This document shows, one piece after another, positions 1-7,884 of a stretch of DNA of 64,000 nucleotides. The first letter of the stretch is position 1, and every line of letters starts with the position of its first letter. The position numbers and the translations under genes were made by a program. Below the pieces are notes generated by a model, which saw nothing but the letters and a program-made list of their open reading frames with translations, was not told the DNA's origin and did no database searches. Origin of the DNA: Paraperibacillus esterisolvens (lineage in GTDB: Bacteria > Bacillota > Bacilli > Bacillales > DSM-1321). The stretch spans positions 3,162,001-3,226,000 of the forward strand of contig NZ_CP143545.1 in assembly GCF_046237625.1 (NCBI RefSeq), read 5' to 3'.

Positions 1-949
1 TAGTTATGTTAGAATGGTCCACAATTTTCTGTAAGGTAAACAAATCTCCCCCGTTCAAAATATAATTCCTTATGAAGGTGTGCCTAAACCGGTGGGGATG
101 GACTTTAGGAATACCTAGTGCCACGCCCACTTTATGCAACCTTCTGCGAAAAGTACTGGCATTTAATGGTTCACCATAGGAGTTCATAAACAGCGTTTCA
201 TGGGTTCCAAAGTAGCCTACACATTCATCATGCAGCTTCCTTAATTCCCGCATTACTTCTCTGCTTACCGGAACATGACGCCCCTTTCTGTTTTTATTGG
301 TTTCTGATGGAATAAATACGGATGATTCTTTAAAGTCGACGTTAGCAGTCTTAATTGAAACTGCTTCTGTAATTCTCATGCCAGTATCAAGCAATAAAAG
401 AACCATTATCTTATCACGCCATTCCCCGTAATTCCTTTCCTTAAAGTAGTTCAAAATCAGAGAAACTTCCTTATCAGAAAAGCCTTTTACCTCTTCTTCA
501 GAATCTTGTTTTAGAGGCTTAATATTTTTCATAGGGTTTTCTGGGATAATCCCTTCTTCAAACCAAAATTTACACATAGTACGTAAAGTGCGTAAACGGA
601 TATTAATTGTGTTTATAGATAGCCCGGTGGACCTTTCCCGTTTATCATCACCAGCATAAGCTTTTTTTGTTTTCATATAAGTGATGTACTGTCTAATAGT
701 AGCGGCAGATAAATTGCTTACATTATCAAATGTAGTCTCGGCCGCTGAGAGAAAATCCGTTAGGTATTTAACATGCTGCCTGTAATCACTTAAAGTTCTC
801 TGCCTAACTCCTTCAGCTACCTTTGCCCTCAGAAAGATGTCTAACGCCTCTTCTAAAGAGTACATAATCCATTGGGTATCATCTGGCTTACTAGACACTT
901 TCCGTTCTTTTAACGGCATTCCACGCTTGATTATGAACGGCCTTGTCAC
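1..949 (-). CDS. Tyrosine recombinase / phage-type integrase (3' end cut by window)
   Basis: Reading the minus strand from a GTG at 949 gives one open frame of about 316 residues that runs off the window at base 1. The N-terminal part resembles a SAM-like core-binding domain and the C-terminal part a tyrosine recombinase catalytic domain. Visible catalytic residues are the Arg in LLLDTGMRITEA, the HRFRHTF box (HxxR) and the later His in KIVDHSNIT; the catalytic Tyr should lie just beyond the edge. An ATG at 919 is an alternative start. The gene lies about 180 bp from the 3' end of tRNA-Arg and points away from it, the usual arrangement of an element integrated at a tRNA gene, so the rest of the element should lie left of the window. 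Family assignment is firm; whether it is phage, ICE or island is unknown. Confidence 0.88.
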   Translation of the reverse strand, partial: MTRPFIIKRGMPLKERKVSSKPDDTQWIMYSLEEALDIFLRAKVAEGVRQRTLSDYRQHVKYLTDFLSAAETTFDNVSNLSAATIRQYITYMKTKKAYAGDDKRERSTGLSINTINIRLRTLRTMCKFWFEEGIIPENPMKNIKPLKQDSEEEVKGFSDKEVSLILNYFKERNYGEWRDKIMVLLLLDTGMRITEAVSIKTANVDFKESSVFIPSETNKNRKGRHVPVSREVMRELRKLHDECVGYFGTHETLFMNSYGEPLNASTFRRRLHKVGVALGIPKVHPHRFRHTFIRNYILNGGDLFTLQKIVDHSNIT

Positions 950-1069
950 AATAAAAAAAGCACCCCCAAACAATTGGAATTTAATAGTGAAACTTAATTC
1001 ACTGTTTCCAACGTTCAGGAGTGCCTTTATCCTACGTACAATTTACGGACTTTATCGGTTAAACCGAAA

Positions 1070-1121
1070 TAAAAAAGCCTGATATAAAACGGATAAACCG
1101 TAGTATAACAGGCTTTTTTAT
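1070..1121. terminator. Bidirectional terminator-like hairpin between integrase and tRNA-Arg
   Basis: AAAAAAGCCTG and CAGGCTTTTTT form an inverted repeat around a loop that holds a smaller ACGG/CCGT hairpin. A-rich and T-rich flanks on both sides make it a plausible rho-independent terminator on either strand. On minus it would end the tRNA-Arg transcript before the integrase gene. Confidence 0.6.
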
Positions 1122-1128
1122 ACTGTAG

Positions 1129-1294
<166 letters not shown>

Positions 1295-1298
1295 GATG

Positions 1299-1351
1299 CG
1301 TCCCTTCCGAGGCTTACTCGTCCGTGCTCTATCCAGCTGAGCTACTGGGAC
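1299..1351 (-). pseudogene. Decayed tRNA-Arg copy
   Basis: The minus strand begins with the exact first 27 nt of tRNA-Arg (acceptor 5' strand and D-arm). It then diverges into a 26-nt segment with a small CGAG/CTCG hairpin and ends in GGGACG, which could still pair with the 5' GTCCC. The anticodon and T arms are missing, so it cannot be a working tRNA. Its upstream flank duplicates that of the intact tRNA, which suggests a tandem duplication followed by internal loss. Confidence 0.6.
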
Positions 1352-1443
1352 ATATAAAGTATAGGTGGTGCTATGAGTCTGACGTGTGTTACCGTCGCCC
1401 CTGCCTCAGAAAGCTGTGCAAGTTGCGGCTTGGCATGCGCGCT
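1325..1443 (-). repeat. Direct repeat copy 2 (tRNA 5' remnant plus upstream flank)
   Basis: Partner of the repeat at 1176-1294, with 50 bp of perfect identity over the tRNA part and the promoter, then gradual divergence. The stretch beyond, up to about 1590, holds no gene I can support. Confidence 0.85.
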
Positions 1444-1593
1444 TGTATTGTGGTGCCTTATTTCCTCTGTCTCTGCCTAAGCACACCGTTTACACTGCTG
1501 GGACATCTTAAGCATTATGGGTAATTTTTCTTCCCATTTCTTGAGGACATTTTTTATTATAGTGCCATAGCATTTAAAAGTCAACTGTATTTA

Positions 1594-1635
1594 ATAAAAA
1601 AACCGGGGAGATTTTTACGGGCGGTCTCCCTGGTT
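1594..1635 (-). terminator. Rho-independent terminator of ysnB
   Basis: An inverted repeat AACCAGGGAGA/TCTCCCCGGTT on the minus strand is followed by a run of T, directly downstream of the ysnB stop codon. It probably ends the rph-rdgB-ysnB transcript. Confidence 0.85.
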
Positions 1636-1649
1636 TATTATACATAGTT

Positions 1650-2165
1650 TTACTCGAATTGATAAGTGTTAGTTAGAAATTCCAGTGGATTTCCTTCCAG
1701 ATTGTAGAATTGTACCTTCACTGTGGTGGTGCCGGCTTCGAGGACGGCATAAGTTTTTTCTTTGATGCCCTTGGGCAGGCGGATGCTGCCTGGGTTAATA
1801 TAGAGCCTGCCTTCGATCATTTCAGATCCGGCCAGGTGCGAGTGGCCGAAGCATATGATTCCTGCATCCTCTTCCTCTGCTTTATAGATCAGGCTGTCCA
1901 CGGTCATTTTCACGTTATAAAGATGGCCGTGTGTGATGAAGAATTTGAAGCCTCCATGCTCTTTCGTGATGCTGTTTGGATATCCTTCAGTGAAGTCGCA
2001 GTTCCCCTTGACCATCAGGAAGCCTGCCGCCGCTGCCTCTCCTGGATCGAGCTCGGAATCGCCGCAGTGGATGAACAGGTCACTGTCTGCATGCCTTCCC
2101 TTAAGCATTTGAAGTTCGTCTGAAAGGCCGTGGCTGTCACTGACAATGAGCGCCTTCAACATCAT
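1650..2165 (-). CDS. ysnB: YsnB, MJ0936-type metallophosphoesterase
   Basis: This 171-residue protein is a calcineurin-like phosphoesterase of the YfcE/MJ0936 family. The metal-binding motifs appear in order: SDSHG near residue 9, HCGDSE near 34, GNCD near 55, THGH near 79 and GHSH near 107. Such enzymes are soluble phosphodiesterases that use two divalent metals; the physiological substrate is not known. The start overlaps the rdgB stop codon (ATGA), so the two are translationally coupled, as in the B. subtilis rph-ysnA-ysnB order. A strong terminator follows. Confidence 0.9.
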   Translation of the reverse strand: MMLKALIVSDSHGLSDELQMLKGRHADSDLFIHCGDSELDPGEAAAAGFLMVKGNCDFTEGYPNSITKEHGGFKFFITHGHLYNVKMTVDSLIYKAEEEDAGIICFGHSHLAGSEMIEGRLYINPGSIRLPKGIKEKTYAVLEAGTTTVKVQFYNLEGNPLEFLTNTYQFE

Positions 2166-2767
2166 TTTTCACCTGCCAGGAACTCGTCGAGGACCGTTTC
2201 TAGCTTTTTGAGGGCATGAGCCCTGTGGCTGATTTTATTCTTTTCTGAAGCCGAGAGCTCGGCCATCGTTTTCCCGTATTCATCAGCCAGAAAAATCGGA
2301 TCATACCCGAACCCGTTTTCTCCTCTGGGTTCCCTGATAATTTTCCCTTCACATGTACCGAAGACCGTGATGGTTTCCCGGTTCGGGGATGCGAGTGCAA
2401 GTGCGCAGCAGAAGCGTGCATTCCGCTCCTCATCCGGAACCTCCCGAAGCTCGTCCAGCACTTTCTCAAGATTTGCAAGATCATTCTTTTCTTCCCCTGC
2501 ATATCTGGCGGAATAGACCCCTGGACGGCCGTCAAGCGCATCCACTTCCAGGCCAGAGTCATCGGCTACCACAAAATGGCCGGCCTCCCGGGCAATGGCC
2601 TCTGCCTTAATGATAGCATTCTCCTCAAATGTCGAGCCTGTTTCCTCCACATCCGGTGCATCGGGAATATCGAGAAGTGTAAGGACCTTATATCCTTTCG
2701 AGCCAAACAGGCTTTCAAATTCCTTGGCTTTGCCCCTGTTCTTCGTTGCAATCAAAACTGTTTTCAA
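2162..2767 (-). CDS. rdgB: XTP/dITP diphosphatase (RdgB/YsnA, Ham1 family)
   Basis: The enzyme hydrolyses non-canonical purine triphosphates (XTP, dITP, ITP) to monophosphates and so keeps them out of nucleic acids. The ATKNRGKAKEFE opening, the ADDSGLEVDAL motif, GVYSARYAGE and the C-terminal SHRAHALKKL are characteristic. I place the start at a TTG at 2767, preceded by AAGGGTGA at 7 nt. This gives 201 residues, close to the family length near 198; the frame stays open upstream but that extension lies inside rph and does not look native. It starts 7 bp after the rph stop and overlaps ysnB by 4 bp. Confidence 0.93.
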   Translation of the reverse strand: MKTVLIATKNRGKAKEFESLFGSKGYKVLTLLDIPDAPDVEETGSTFEENAIIKAEAIAREAGHFVVADDSGLEVDALDGRPGVYSARYAGEEKNDLANLEKVLDELREVPDEERNARFCCALALASPNRETITVFGTCEGKIIREPRGENGFGYDPIFLADEYGKTMAELSASEKNKISHRAHALKKLETVLDEFLAGEK

Positions 2768-2774
2768 AACAACT

Positions 2775-3518
2775 TCACCCTTTACCAATTTTACCGGCGA
2801 TTTCTCCGAGGGCCTCCTTCTGGATCTGGATAAGCTGCTGAATGCCTTCGCTTGAGACAGAAAGGATTTCCTGCAGCTGGCTGTATGTGAAGGTTGCCTC
2901 TTCACCGGTTCCCTGTAATTCGACAAACTCTCCGCTTCCGGTCATGATGACATTCATATCGACAGAAGCCTGTGAGTCTTCTTTATAATTCAAGTCTAAC
3001 ACAACATTTCCATCGCCGATAATGCCGGCGCTTGTTGCGGCCAGGAAGTCTTTGACCGGGAATTTGGCAAGCTTTTTCTCCTGCTGGACTTTATGGATGG
3101 CTATCGCCATGGCTGTAAATGCCCCGGTGATGGAAGCAGTTCTTGTTCCGCCATCCGCCTGGATGACATCACAGTCTATCCAGATGGTGCGCTCGCCGAG
3201 TTCCTCGAGCCTGACGACAGCGCGCAGGGCCCTGCCAATCAGCCTCTGGATTTCCATTGTCCGGCCGGTGACCTTCCCTTTTGAAGATTCTCTGATTGTC
3301 CTTTGTTCGGTTGCCCGCGGAAGCATGGAATATTCAGCGTTAATCCAGCCTTTTCCCTGGTTCCGCATGAATGGCGGGACCCGCTCCTCCACGGTGGCAG
3401 AGCAGATAACCTTAGTCCCGCCCACCTCGATCAAAACGGAGCCCTCAGGGTGGATGATATAATTTAATTCCATATGTACAGGGCGTAATTCATTATTCCG
3501 CCTTCCATCTATTCTCAA
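2775..3518 (-). CDS. rph: Ribonuclease PH
   Basis: RNase PH is a phosphorolytic 3'-5' exoribonuclease that trims tRNA 3' ends and forms hexameric rings. The 247-residue protein opens with MRIDGRRNNELRPV, carries the GGTRTASITGAF phosphate-binding region near residue 125, and ends with a helical tail typical of Bacillus Rph. It heads a tight operon with rdgB (7 bp gap) and ysnB and is separated from gerM by a terminator. Confidence 0.96.
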   Translation of the reverse strand: MRIDGRRNNELRPVHMELNYIIHPEGSVLIEVGGTKVICSATVEERVPPFMRNQGKGWINAEYSMLPRATEQRTIRESSKGKVTGRTMEIQRLIGRALRAVVRLEELGERTIWIDCDVIQADGGTRTASITGAFTAMAIAIHKVQQEKKLAKFPVKDFLAATSAGIIGDGNVVLDLNYKEDSQASVDMNVIMTGSGEFVELQGTGEEATFTYSQLQEILSVSSEGIQQLIQIQKEALGEIAGKIGKG

Positions 3519-3556
3519 AATGATGATACCTCCTGGTTTTATTGCAGATGCAGTTC

Positions 3557-3591
3557 AATAAAATGAAGAGGCGGAACATGGCCCGCCTCCT
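3557..3591 (-). terminator. Terminator downstream of gerM
   Basis: GAGGCGG and CCGCCTC (3568-3574 and 3583-3589) form a GC-rich hairpin followed on the minus strand by TTCATTTTATT. It lies between the gerM stop and the rph start. Confidence 0.7.
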
Positions 3592-3628
3592 GTTTTCTTT
3601 CCCTATTTAGTATATCAAAAAAACCATT

Positions 3629-4690
3629 TTAAAAACTGCCCGTATTGACTTTTTCCGGCCTGGTTACAGGGGCGGTGATTTCTTTCCCTTCCTCAGTGGT
3701 CAGCTTTTCCTTGCCATCCACCATGATCTGTACGCTTTTGATGTCCTTCTGCTCGGTCAACGATAGGACGAGAGAATCAAGGAGGTAGCTTGAGACCTGA
3801 TTATCCTTCTTGCTGCTAAGGACCGCTTTATTGAAATTCAGGGTGACTTTTCCTTCTTCCACCTTCGGGGCTTCCAGCAGGGCGATTTCAGGGTCAAAGT
3901 CAGTCAGGAGTTTGGATGTGAAAGCAGGACCTTTAACGAGCTCATTGACTGCAGCCGTGACCGCGTCCCCGCTTGCTCCCGATATCCGTTTTGTCACCGG
4001 TACATAGTAATAATCCTCTTTTTCTCCGCCCAGATAATAGACTGTAACAGGCTTGGAATTGAAGATATCAGTAACACCCGAGGTATCGATATTAATGCCT
4101 GCAGACCTGGTAAGATACTTGGTGACAGGGGTGTGGTTGACTGGCATTTCAGTAAGCTCTTTGCCATTCAGCTTGAGGGAAACCTTCTTGATAGAGTCGA
4201 ATTGCGTCAGTGTCCATGTGATAGACTGAAGGATCCTGTTTTCGTCAGCTGCCTTATATTCCTTGAATTCCTTTGAAAAGTCGACCGTGGCCACTCCATC
4301 CTTTACATCCAGGTCTATCTTGGTATCGGCCGGGAGGACTGCCCTGAACCCGTTGGGCAATAGCTCCTGGACTGGTCCACCCTCCACCAGGTATTCAAGA
4401 GCCTGTTTGGCTACACCTTCGGAAGCAGGGAGAACCAGGGTCTGGGGAACTACATAACCATTTTTATCGAACAGATACAGCTCCGTCTTTATATCTGCCT
4501 TTGCTTCTTTAGCTTCTTTAGCCTCTTTAGATTTGTCTTTTTCTTTTAATTCGGAAGCATCTTTCAAGTAAGTCAGATCCTGCGGTTCGTCGATTTTCTT
4601 ATCTTCCCCGCCGAACAGCCCGCAGCCTGAGAGCATGATAGTAGAAGCAAGAACCGTATATGCGATTGCCGTTTTTGTTTTCCTGGACAT
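3629..4690 (-). CDS. gerM: Spore germination / sporulation lipoprotein GerM
   Basis: GerM is needed for efficient sporulation and spore germination in B. subtilis. The 353-residue protein has a lipoprotein signal peptide with lipobox LSGC (Cys23), a charged low-complexity linker (repeats of KEAKEAKEAK, about residues 50-65), then two tandem GerMN domains at about 75-200 and 215-340. It is expected to be anchored on the outer face of a membrane. It lies in the conserved order ysmB-racE-gerM-rph and has its own terminator on the 3' side. Confidence 0.93.
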   Translation of the reverse strand: MSRKTKTAIAYTVLASTIMLSGCGLFGGEDKKIDEPQDLTYLKDASELKEKDKSKEAKEAKEAKADIKTELYLFDKNGYVVPQTLVLPASEGVAKQALEYLVEGGPVQELLPNGFRAVLPADTKIDLDVKDGVATVDFSKEFKEYKAADENRILQSITWTLTQFDSIKKVSLKLNGKELTEMPVNHTPVTKYLTRSAGINIDTSGVTDIFNSKPVTVYYLGGEKEDYYYVPVTKRISGASGDAVTAAVNELVKGPAFTSKLLTDFDPEIALLEAPKVEEGKVTLNFNKAVLSSKKDNQVSSYLLDSLVLSLTEQKDIKSVQIMVDGKEKLTTEEGKEITAPVTRPEKVNTGSF

Positions 4691-4799
4691 TTTTATCCCT
4701 CCAAAGACAGTTTGTACTACAATTTATACGAGCCCCGCATAAAAAATAGACCCCTGCTATAAAAAAATATTGGACAGACTGCAGAAAAGCACGGAAAAC

Positions 4800-4846
4800 A
4801 AAAAAAGCCTGTCCCTTAAAGCATGACGTGCATGCCAGGGAAAGGC
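4800..4846 (-). terminator. Terminator downstream of racE
   Basis: GCCTTTCCCTGGCATG and its partner CATGCTTTAAGGGACAGGC form a long imperfect hairpin ending in TTTTTT on the minus strand, abutting the racE stop codon. Confidence 0.8.
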
Positions 4847-5647
4847 CTAATACTCTAGTTTTACAGTTTCAACATGTTCTATTTCCCGCTCCAGCCACTC
4901 TGAGGCAATGTCCTGGAAAATTTCCTTGGATCCTGTTGTATAAAATTCGTAATGCGGCGGTTCGGTGCTTTTATTCATCTGGCCATTGAAGTGCAGGATC
5001 ACACTTGCTTCGCTGGCTGTCTCTTCGCCAGAGGAGATCACCTCGACGCCTTTTCCCATATAGCTGCTGATGACCGGTCCAAGGAGCGGATAATGTGTAC
5101 ACCCAAGGATAAGGGTGTCCAGCTTCTTTGACTTTAGCGGCCGCAGCGTCTCGGCGACTACCTTTTTAGCGATCGGGCTCTTGAAGGCGCCGCTCTCCAC
5201 GATGGATACAAATTTGGGGCAGGCCAGGCTCTCCACCCGAGTAAGTGGATTAATATTTTTCAGTGCCGTTTCATATGCCCCGCTCTTGACAGTCCCGACT
5301 GTGCCGAGCACGCCGATATGCAGGTTGCGTGTCAGCTTAAGTGCTGCCCTCGCTCCGGGATAAATGACACCCAGTACAGGGATGGGAAGCTCATTTCTGA
5401 TTTCATCCAGCACAGCTGCGGTTGCAGTATTGCAGGCAATGATCAGCATCTTGATATTGCGCTTGAGCAGAAATCTTGTCATCTGCCATGTGAATAATTT
5501 CACTTCTTCCATCGGCCGCGGCCCGTATGGACATCGAGCCGTGTCACCCAGATAAATTATATTTTCATGCGGCAGCTGTCTCATTACTTCCCGGGCAACG
5601 GTCAAACCGCCGAGACCGGAATCGATGATTCCAATTGCTTGTTTCAA
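4847..5647 (-). CDS. racE: Glutamate racemase
   Basis: The enzyme converts L-glutamate to D-glutamate for peptidoglycan and, in some bacilli, poly-gamma-glutamate. The IGIIDSGLGGLTVA opening and the two catalytic cysteines, IACNTATA and LGCTHYPLL (Cys78 and Cys189 when counted from the ATG at 5665), are present. I prefer the TTG at 5647: GAGG lies 8 nt before it and the protein then aligns with the usual N-terminus, giving 266 residues. The ATG at 5665 would add MNEASA and overlap the ysmB stop. The gene follows ysmB closely and is probably co-transcribed with it. Confidence 0.93.
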   Translation of the reverse strand: MKQAIGIIDSGLGGLTVAREVMRQLPHENIIYLGDTARCPYGPRPMEEVKLFTWQMTRFLLKRNIKMLIIACNTATAAVLDEIRNELPIPVLGVIYPGARAALKLTRNLHIGVLGTVGTVKSGAYETALKNINPLTRVESLACPKFVSIVESGAFKSPIAKKVVAETLRPLKSKKLDTLILGCTHYPLLGPVISSYMGKGVEVISSGEETASEASVILHFNGQMNKSTEPPHYEFYTTGSKEIFQDIASEWLEREIEHVETVKLEY

Positions 5648-5657
5648 TGCACTCGCC

Positions 5658-6107
5658 TCATTCATGCTTCATTTCTTGGTGTAATTTGCTTAAGCTTGTT
5701 TTTAAGAGCTCAACTTCCTGTCCGGTAAACTTTTCAAATATGTTTTGCAGGTATTGCTGGCGCTTGATAATGACTTCATCAATGATTTTCTTGCCTTCTT
5801 CAAGGAGATGAATCCTGACCACCCTGCGGTCATTCGTATCCTTGACCCGCATGACCAGCCGGTTTTTTTCCATCCTGTCAACCAGGTCAGTCGTTGTGCT
5901 GCAGGCAAGGAATAACTTATTTGAGAGATCTCCTATAGTCATGTCTCCTTCTTCAAGCAGCCATTGAAGCGCATAGAACTGGGGAAGAGTGATGGGATAA
6001 TGGCTTAAAATATCCCTGCCCTTCTGCTTGATAATAGCGGAGATATACCTTAGATCTTTTTCTATATCAACCACCAATGCCGGATTGGCTTCTTTTTCAA
6101 CCTTCAT
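5658..6107 (-). CDS. ysmB: MarR-family transcriptional regulator YsmB
   Basis: This 149-residue protein has the winged-helix layout of MarR regulators, with the recognition helix around LACSTTTDLVDRMEKNRLV (about residues 68-86) and the wing DTNDRRVVRIHL (about 90-101). It would act as a DNA-binding dimer; neither ligand nor target can be read from the sequence. Position upstream of racE is conserved in Bacillus. A repeat-rich gap of 660 bp separates it from gerE. Confidence 0.88.
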   Translation of the reverse strand: MKVEKEANPALVVDIEKDLRYISAIIKQKGRDILSHYPITLPQFYALQWLLEEGDMTIGDLSNKLFLACSTTTDLVDRMEKNRLVMRVKDTNDRRVVRIHLLEEGKKIIDEVIIKRQQYLQNIFEKFTGQEVELLKTSLSKLHQEMKHE

Positions 6108-6214
6108 CTTCTACAGCTCCATCCTGGGACCTTAAAATTATTGTTCTGCTATTCCATTATTGTGAATCAAAAAGACTTAAATTTCAAGGCATTTAAATGG
6201 ATTTGCGTTTTCAA

Positions 6215-6668
6215 CAGGCTCTCCTCACATTCCTGGCGGCTGTTGAACGAGAAAGTGGATTTCCGCTGCAGGCACTCCACCTGCGCGGGGCGGGCGGTGA
6301 GAGGCGGAAAGCGGTGCCTGCCAATTAAATAAGACTTATTTATAGCCAATGTTCAGTTAAAACTATCCAAATTAAGGCAGGGTGAGATTCGAAGAAGATT
6401 TGCTGATTGGCGAGCGATTGCTGCGACAGCAGCTTAGTCGCACTTATACCGAAAGCCTTGCATAAGACGAGCCAGCTATGGGAAGTGCTCTTTCTTCCCA
6501 TAGCCGGCTTGGCCTATGGCTCGAGGGTTTCAGCTTGAAACTGGGCTCAGGAGTCTAGCTCCTGCAGCGGAAGTCCACTAGCTTAATAATTTAATCACCC
6601 CGCAGCTTCATAAAAAAAACAACAATCTTTTAGGAAAAAATCATTAAAAAAATAAGCAGAAAAGCCTG
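6215..6668. repeat. Composite MITE-like intergenic repeat, copy A
   Basis: The gap 6108-6768 has no gene I can support and is filled mainly by this element. Outer ends are AGGCTCTC at left and CAACAATCTTTTAGG...AAAGCCTG at right, imperfect inverted repeats. The left module has GTGGATTTCCGCTGCAGGCAC and a GC-rich palindromic part. A second module (about 6458-6524) contains GCATAAGACGAGCC and the hairpin GCTATGGGAAG/CTTCCCATAGC, ending in GGCTCGAG. The same order of modules recurs at 16165-16582. No transposase is present. Confidence 0.65.
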
Positions 6669-6768
6669 GACCGCCAGGAGCTTTTCCTGCGGAACTTGCT
6701 TCACTGCTTTTTCTAACTGTATCAATAAGTGACAAGCCAAGAGGCAGACAGCCAGATGGGATGTATAG

Positions 6769-6993
6769 CTACAGCTTTAATTCACCCATACGCAAGAGCT
6801 CAACTACAGCTTGAGACCGCCCCTTGACGCCAAGCTTCTGCATTGCGTTTGAAATATGGTTTCTTACCGTTTTCTCACTGATGAATAACTCACCTGCGAT
6901 CTCTTTTGTCGTTTTATCCTGCACTAACAACTCGAATACTTCTCTTTCTCGTTTGGTGAGCAATGGCTTATGAGTATATTCGTTCTCCTTCAA
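6769..6993 (-). CDS. gerE: Spore regulator GerE (LuxR-type DNA-binding protein)
   Basis: GerE is the terminal regulator of the mother-cell programme; in B. subtilis it activates or represses sigma-K genes for coat assembly. The 74-residue protein is essentially a single LuxR/FixJ helix-turn-helix domain, with LTKREREVFELL, the turn KEIAGELFISEKTV and the recognition helix RNHISNAMQKLG. Length and sequence match B. subtilis GerE very closely. It starts at TTG with AGGAGG about 8 nt upstream. Neighbours ysmA-sdh and ysmB-racE are as in B. subtilis. Confidence 0.97.
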   Translation of the reverse strand: MKENEYTHKPLLTKREREVFELLVQDKTTKEIAGELFISEKTVRNHISNAMQKLGVKGRSQAVVELLRMGELKL

Positions 6994-7170
6994 GTATGGT
7001 AACCCTCCTTGCCTTTACCAGCTATCACCTAGGAATGGGTATATATTTAGTCAAGATATCTTATGTACCGAGTATATAGGAAGTGACTGGATATAAGGAA
7101 GAAGACATTAAAAAAAATGAATTAATCTAATCTATGAAAGCTGGATGAACATTAACCCGAAAAAGTGGAA

Positions 7171-7635
7171 TTACCTTAAGCTGAACACTTCTTCACGAAG
7201 CTTCTGCCTGTCCTCTTCTGTCCAGGGAAACGGCTTTCCCGTCTGCCGGGATATCTGTACGACAGCCCCCCTTCCGGTAAATACGGTTGTGCCATCTTCC
7301 CGTGCTCCCCGGTAATGGATGTCCACAGAAGCCTTTCCGACAGAATGTGTCTTTACCTGGATGCTTAGTTTTTCCCCGAAATAAGCCTGTGTGAGGAAAT
7401 CACATTGGAGGTCGGCGACTACCGGAATCAAGCCGAAATCCGGATCAAGCCATTTATTCATAAAGCCGGCCGCCTTGAGATATTCAATGCGCGCTTCTTC
7501 AAAATATGTAAATGGAACGGTATTATTCAGATGGCCGAACATATCGGTTTCTGAAAATCGGATGGAAACATCATGCGAAAAATGAAAAGAACGGCTCCAT
7601 TCCTCCAAGTTATCAATATACGTAATACGGGGCAT
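7171..7635 (-). CDS. ysmA: Acyl-CoA thioesterase-like hotdog protein YsmA
   Basis: This 154-residue protein belongs to the 4-hydroxybenzoyl-CoA thioesterase / YbgC hotdog family. The helix-one motif RFSETDMFGHLNNTVPFTYFEEAR (about residues 26-49) carries the typical catalytic Asp region. It probably hydrolyses acyl-CoA thioesters, substrate unknown. A palindrome matching the FadR operator lies 19 bp upstream of the start, which would place the gene under fatty-acid control together with the lcfA-fadR-fadB-etf genes 12 kb away. Confidence 0.88.
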   Translation of the reverse strand: MPRITYIDNLEEWSRSFHFSHDVSIRFSETDMFGHLNNTVPFTYFEEARIEYLKAAGFMNKWLDPDFGLIPVVADLQCDFLTQAYFGEKLSIQVKTHSVGKASVDIHYRGAREDGTTVFTGRGAVVQISRQTGKPFPWTEEDRQKLREEVFSLR

Positions 7636-7654
7636 CTTTTCTCCCTCCTAAAAA

Positions 7655-7672
7655 TGAATGGGTATTCATTCA
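7655..7672. promoter_or_regulatory. FadR-type operator upstream of ysmA
   Basis: TGAATGGGTATTCATTCA is a near-perfect 18-bp palindrome resembling the FadR box of bacilli (TGAATGAMTANTCATTCA, from memory). A closely related site lies just upstream of fadR in this window at 20180-20197. It sits where a repressor would block transcription of ysmA. Confidence 0.65.
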
Positions 7673-7841
7673 TTTTACAGGATGAAACAGGATTTTAGAA
7701 GCAGAATGATCAATCTTTTTTTATGCTTTGTGAGGAATAATTAAGCCGCAATTTTAGCGGAAATCAACTTTCTTGTCTAAACGGGACAATATATCCGAAA
7801 ACAGCTTATTTATGACAGTCCCGGCATCCCTTCCATCCCAA

Positions 7842-7875
7842 TAAAAAAAGCCCCCTCGCGGCTAAGCGGGGGACC
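7842..7875 (-). terminator. Terminator of the sdhCAB operon
   Basis: CCCCCGC and GCGAGGGGG flank a short loop and are followed by TTTTTTTATT on the minus strand, just after the sdhB stop codon. Confidence 0.9.
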
Positions 7876-7884
7876 TTCTGTTTC

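Noticed and set aside
837..1082. Plus-strand frame of 81 codons opposite the integrase start
   Set aside because: It overlaps the integrase coding region and the hairpin region, has no ribosome-binding site and resembles nothing known.
2768..2926. N-terminal extension of the rdgB frame
   Set aside because: The extra 53 codons lie inside rph, do not resemble the family and are preceded by no ribosome-binding site; the TTG at 2767 fits better.
6141..6349. Overlapping short frames on both strands between ysmB and gerE
   Set aside because: They run through the GC-rich palindrome of the repeat element; open frames there reflect composition.
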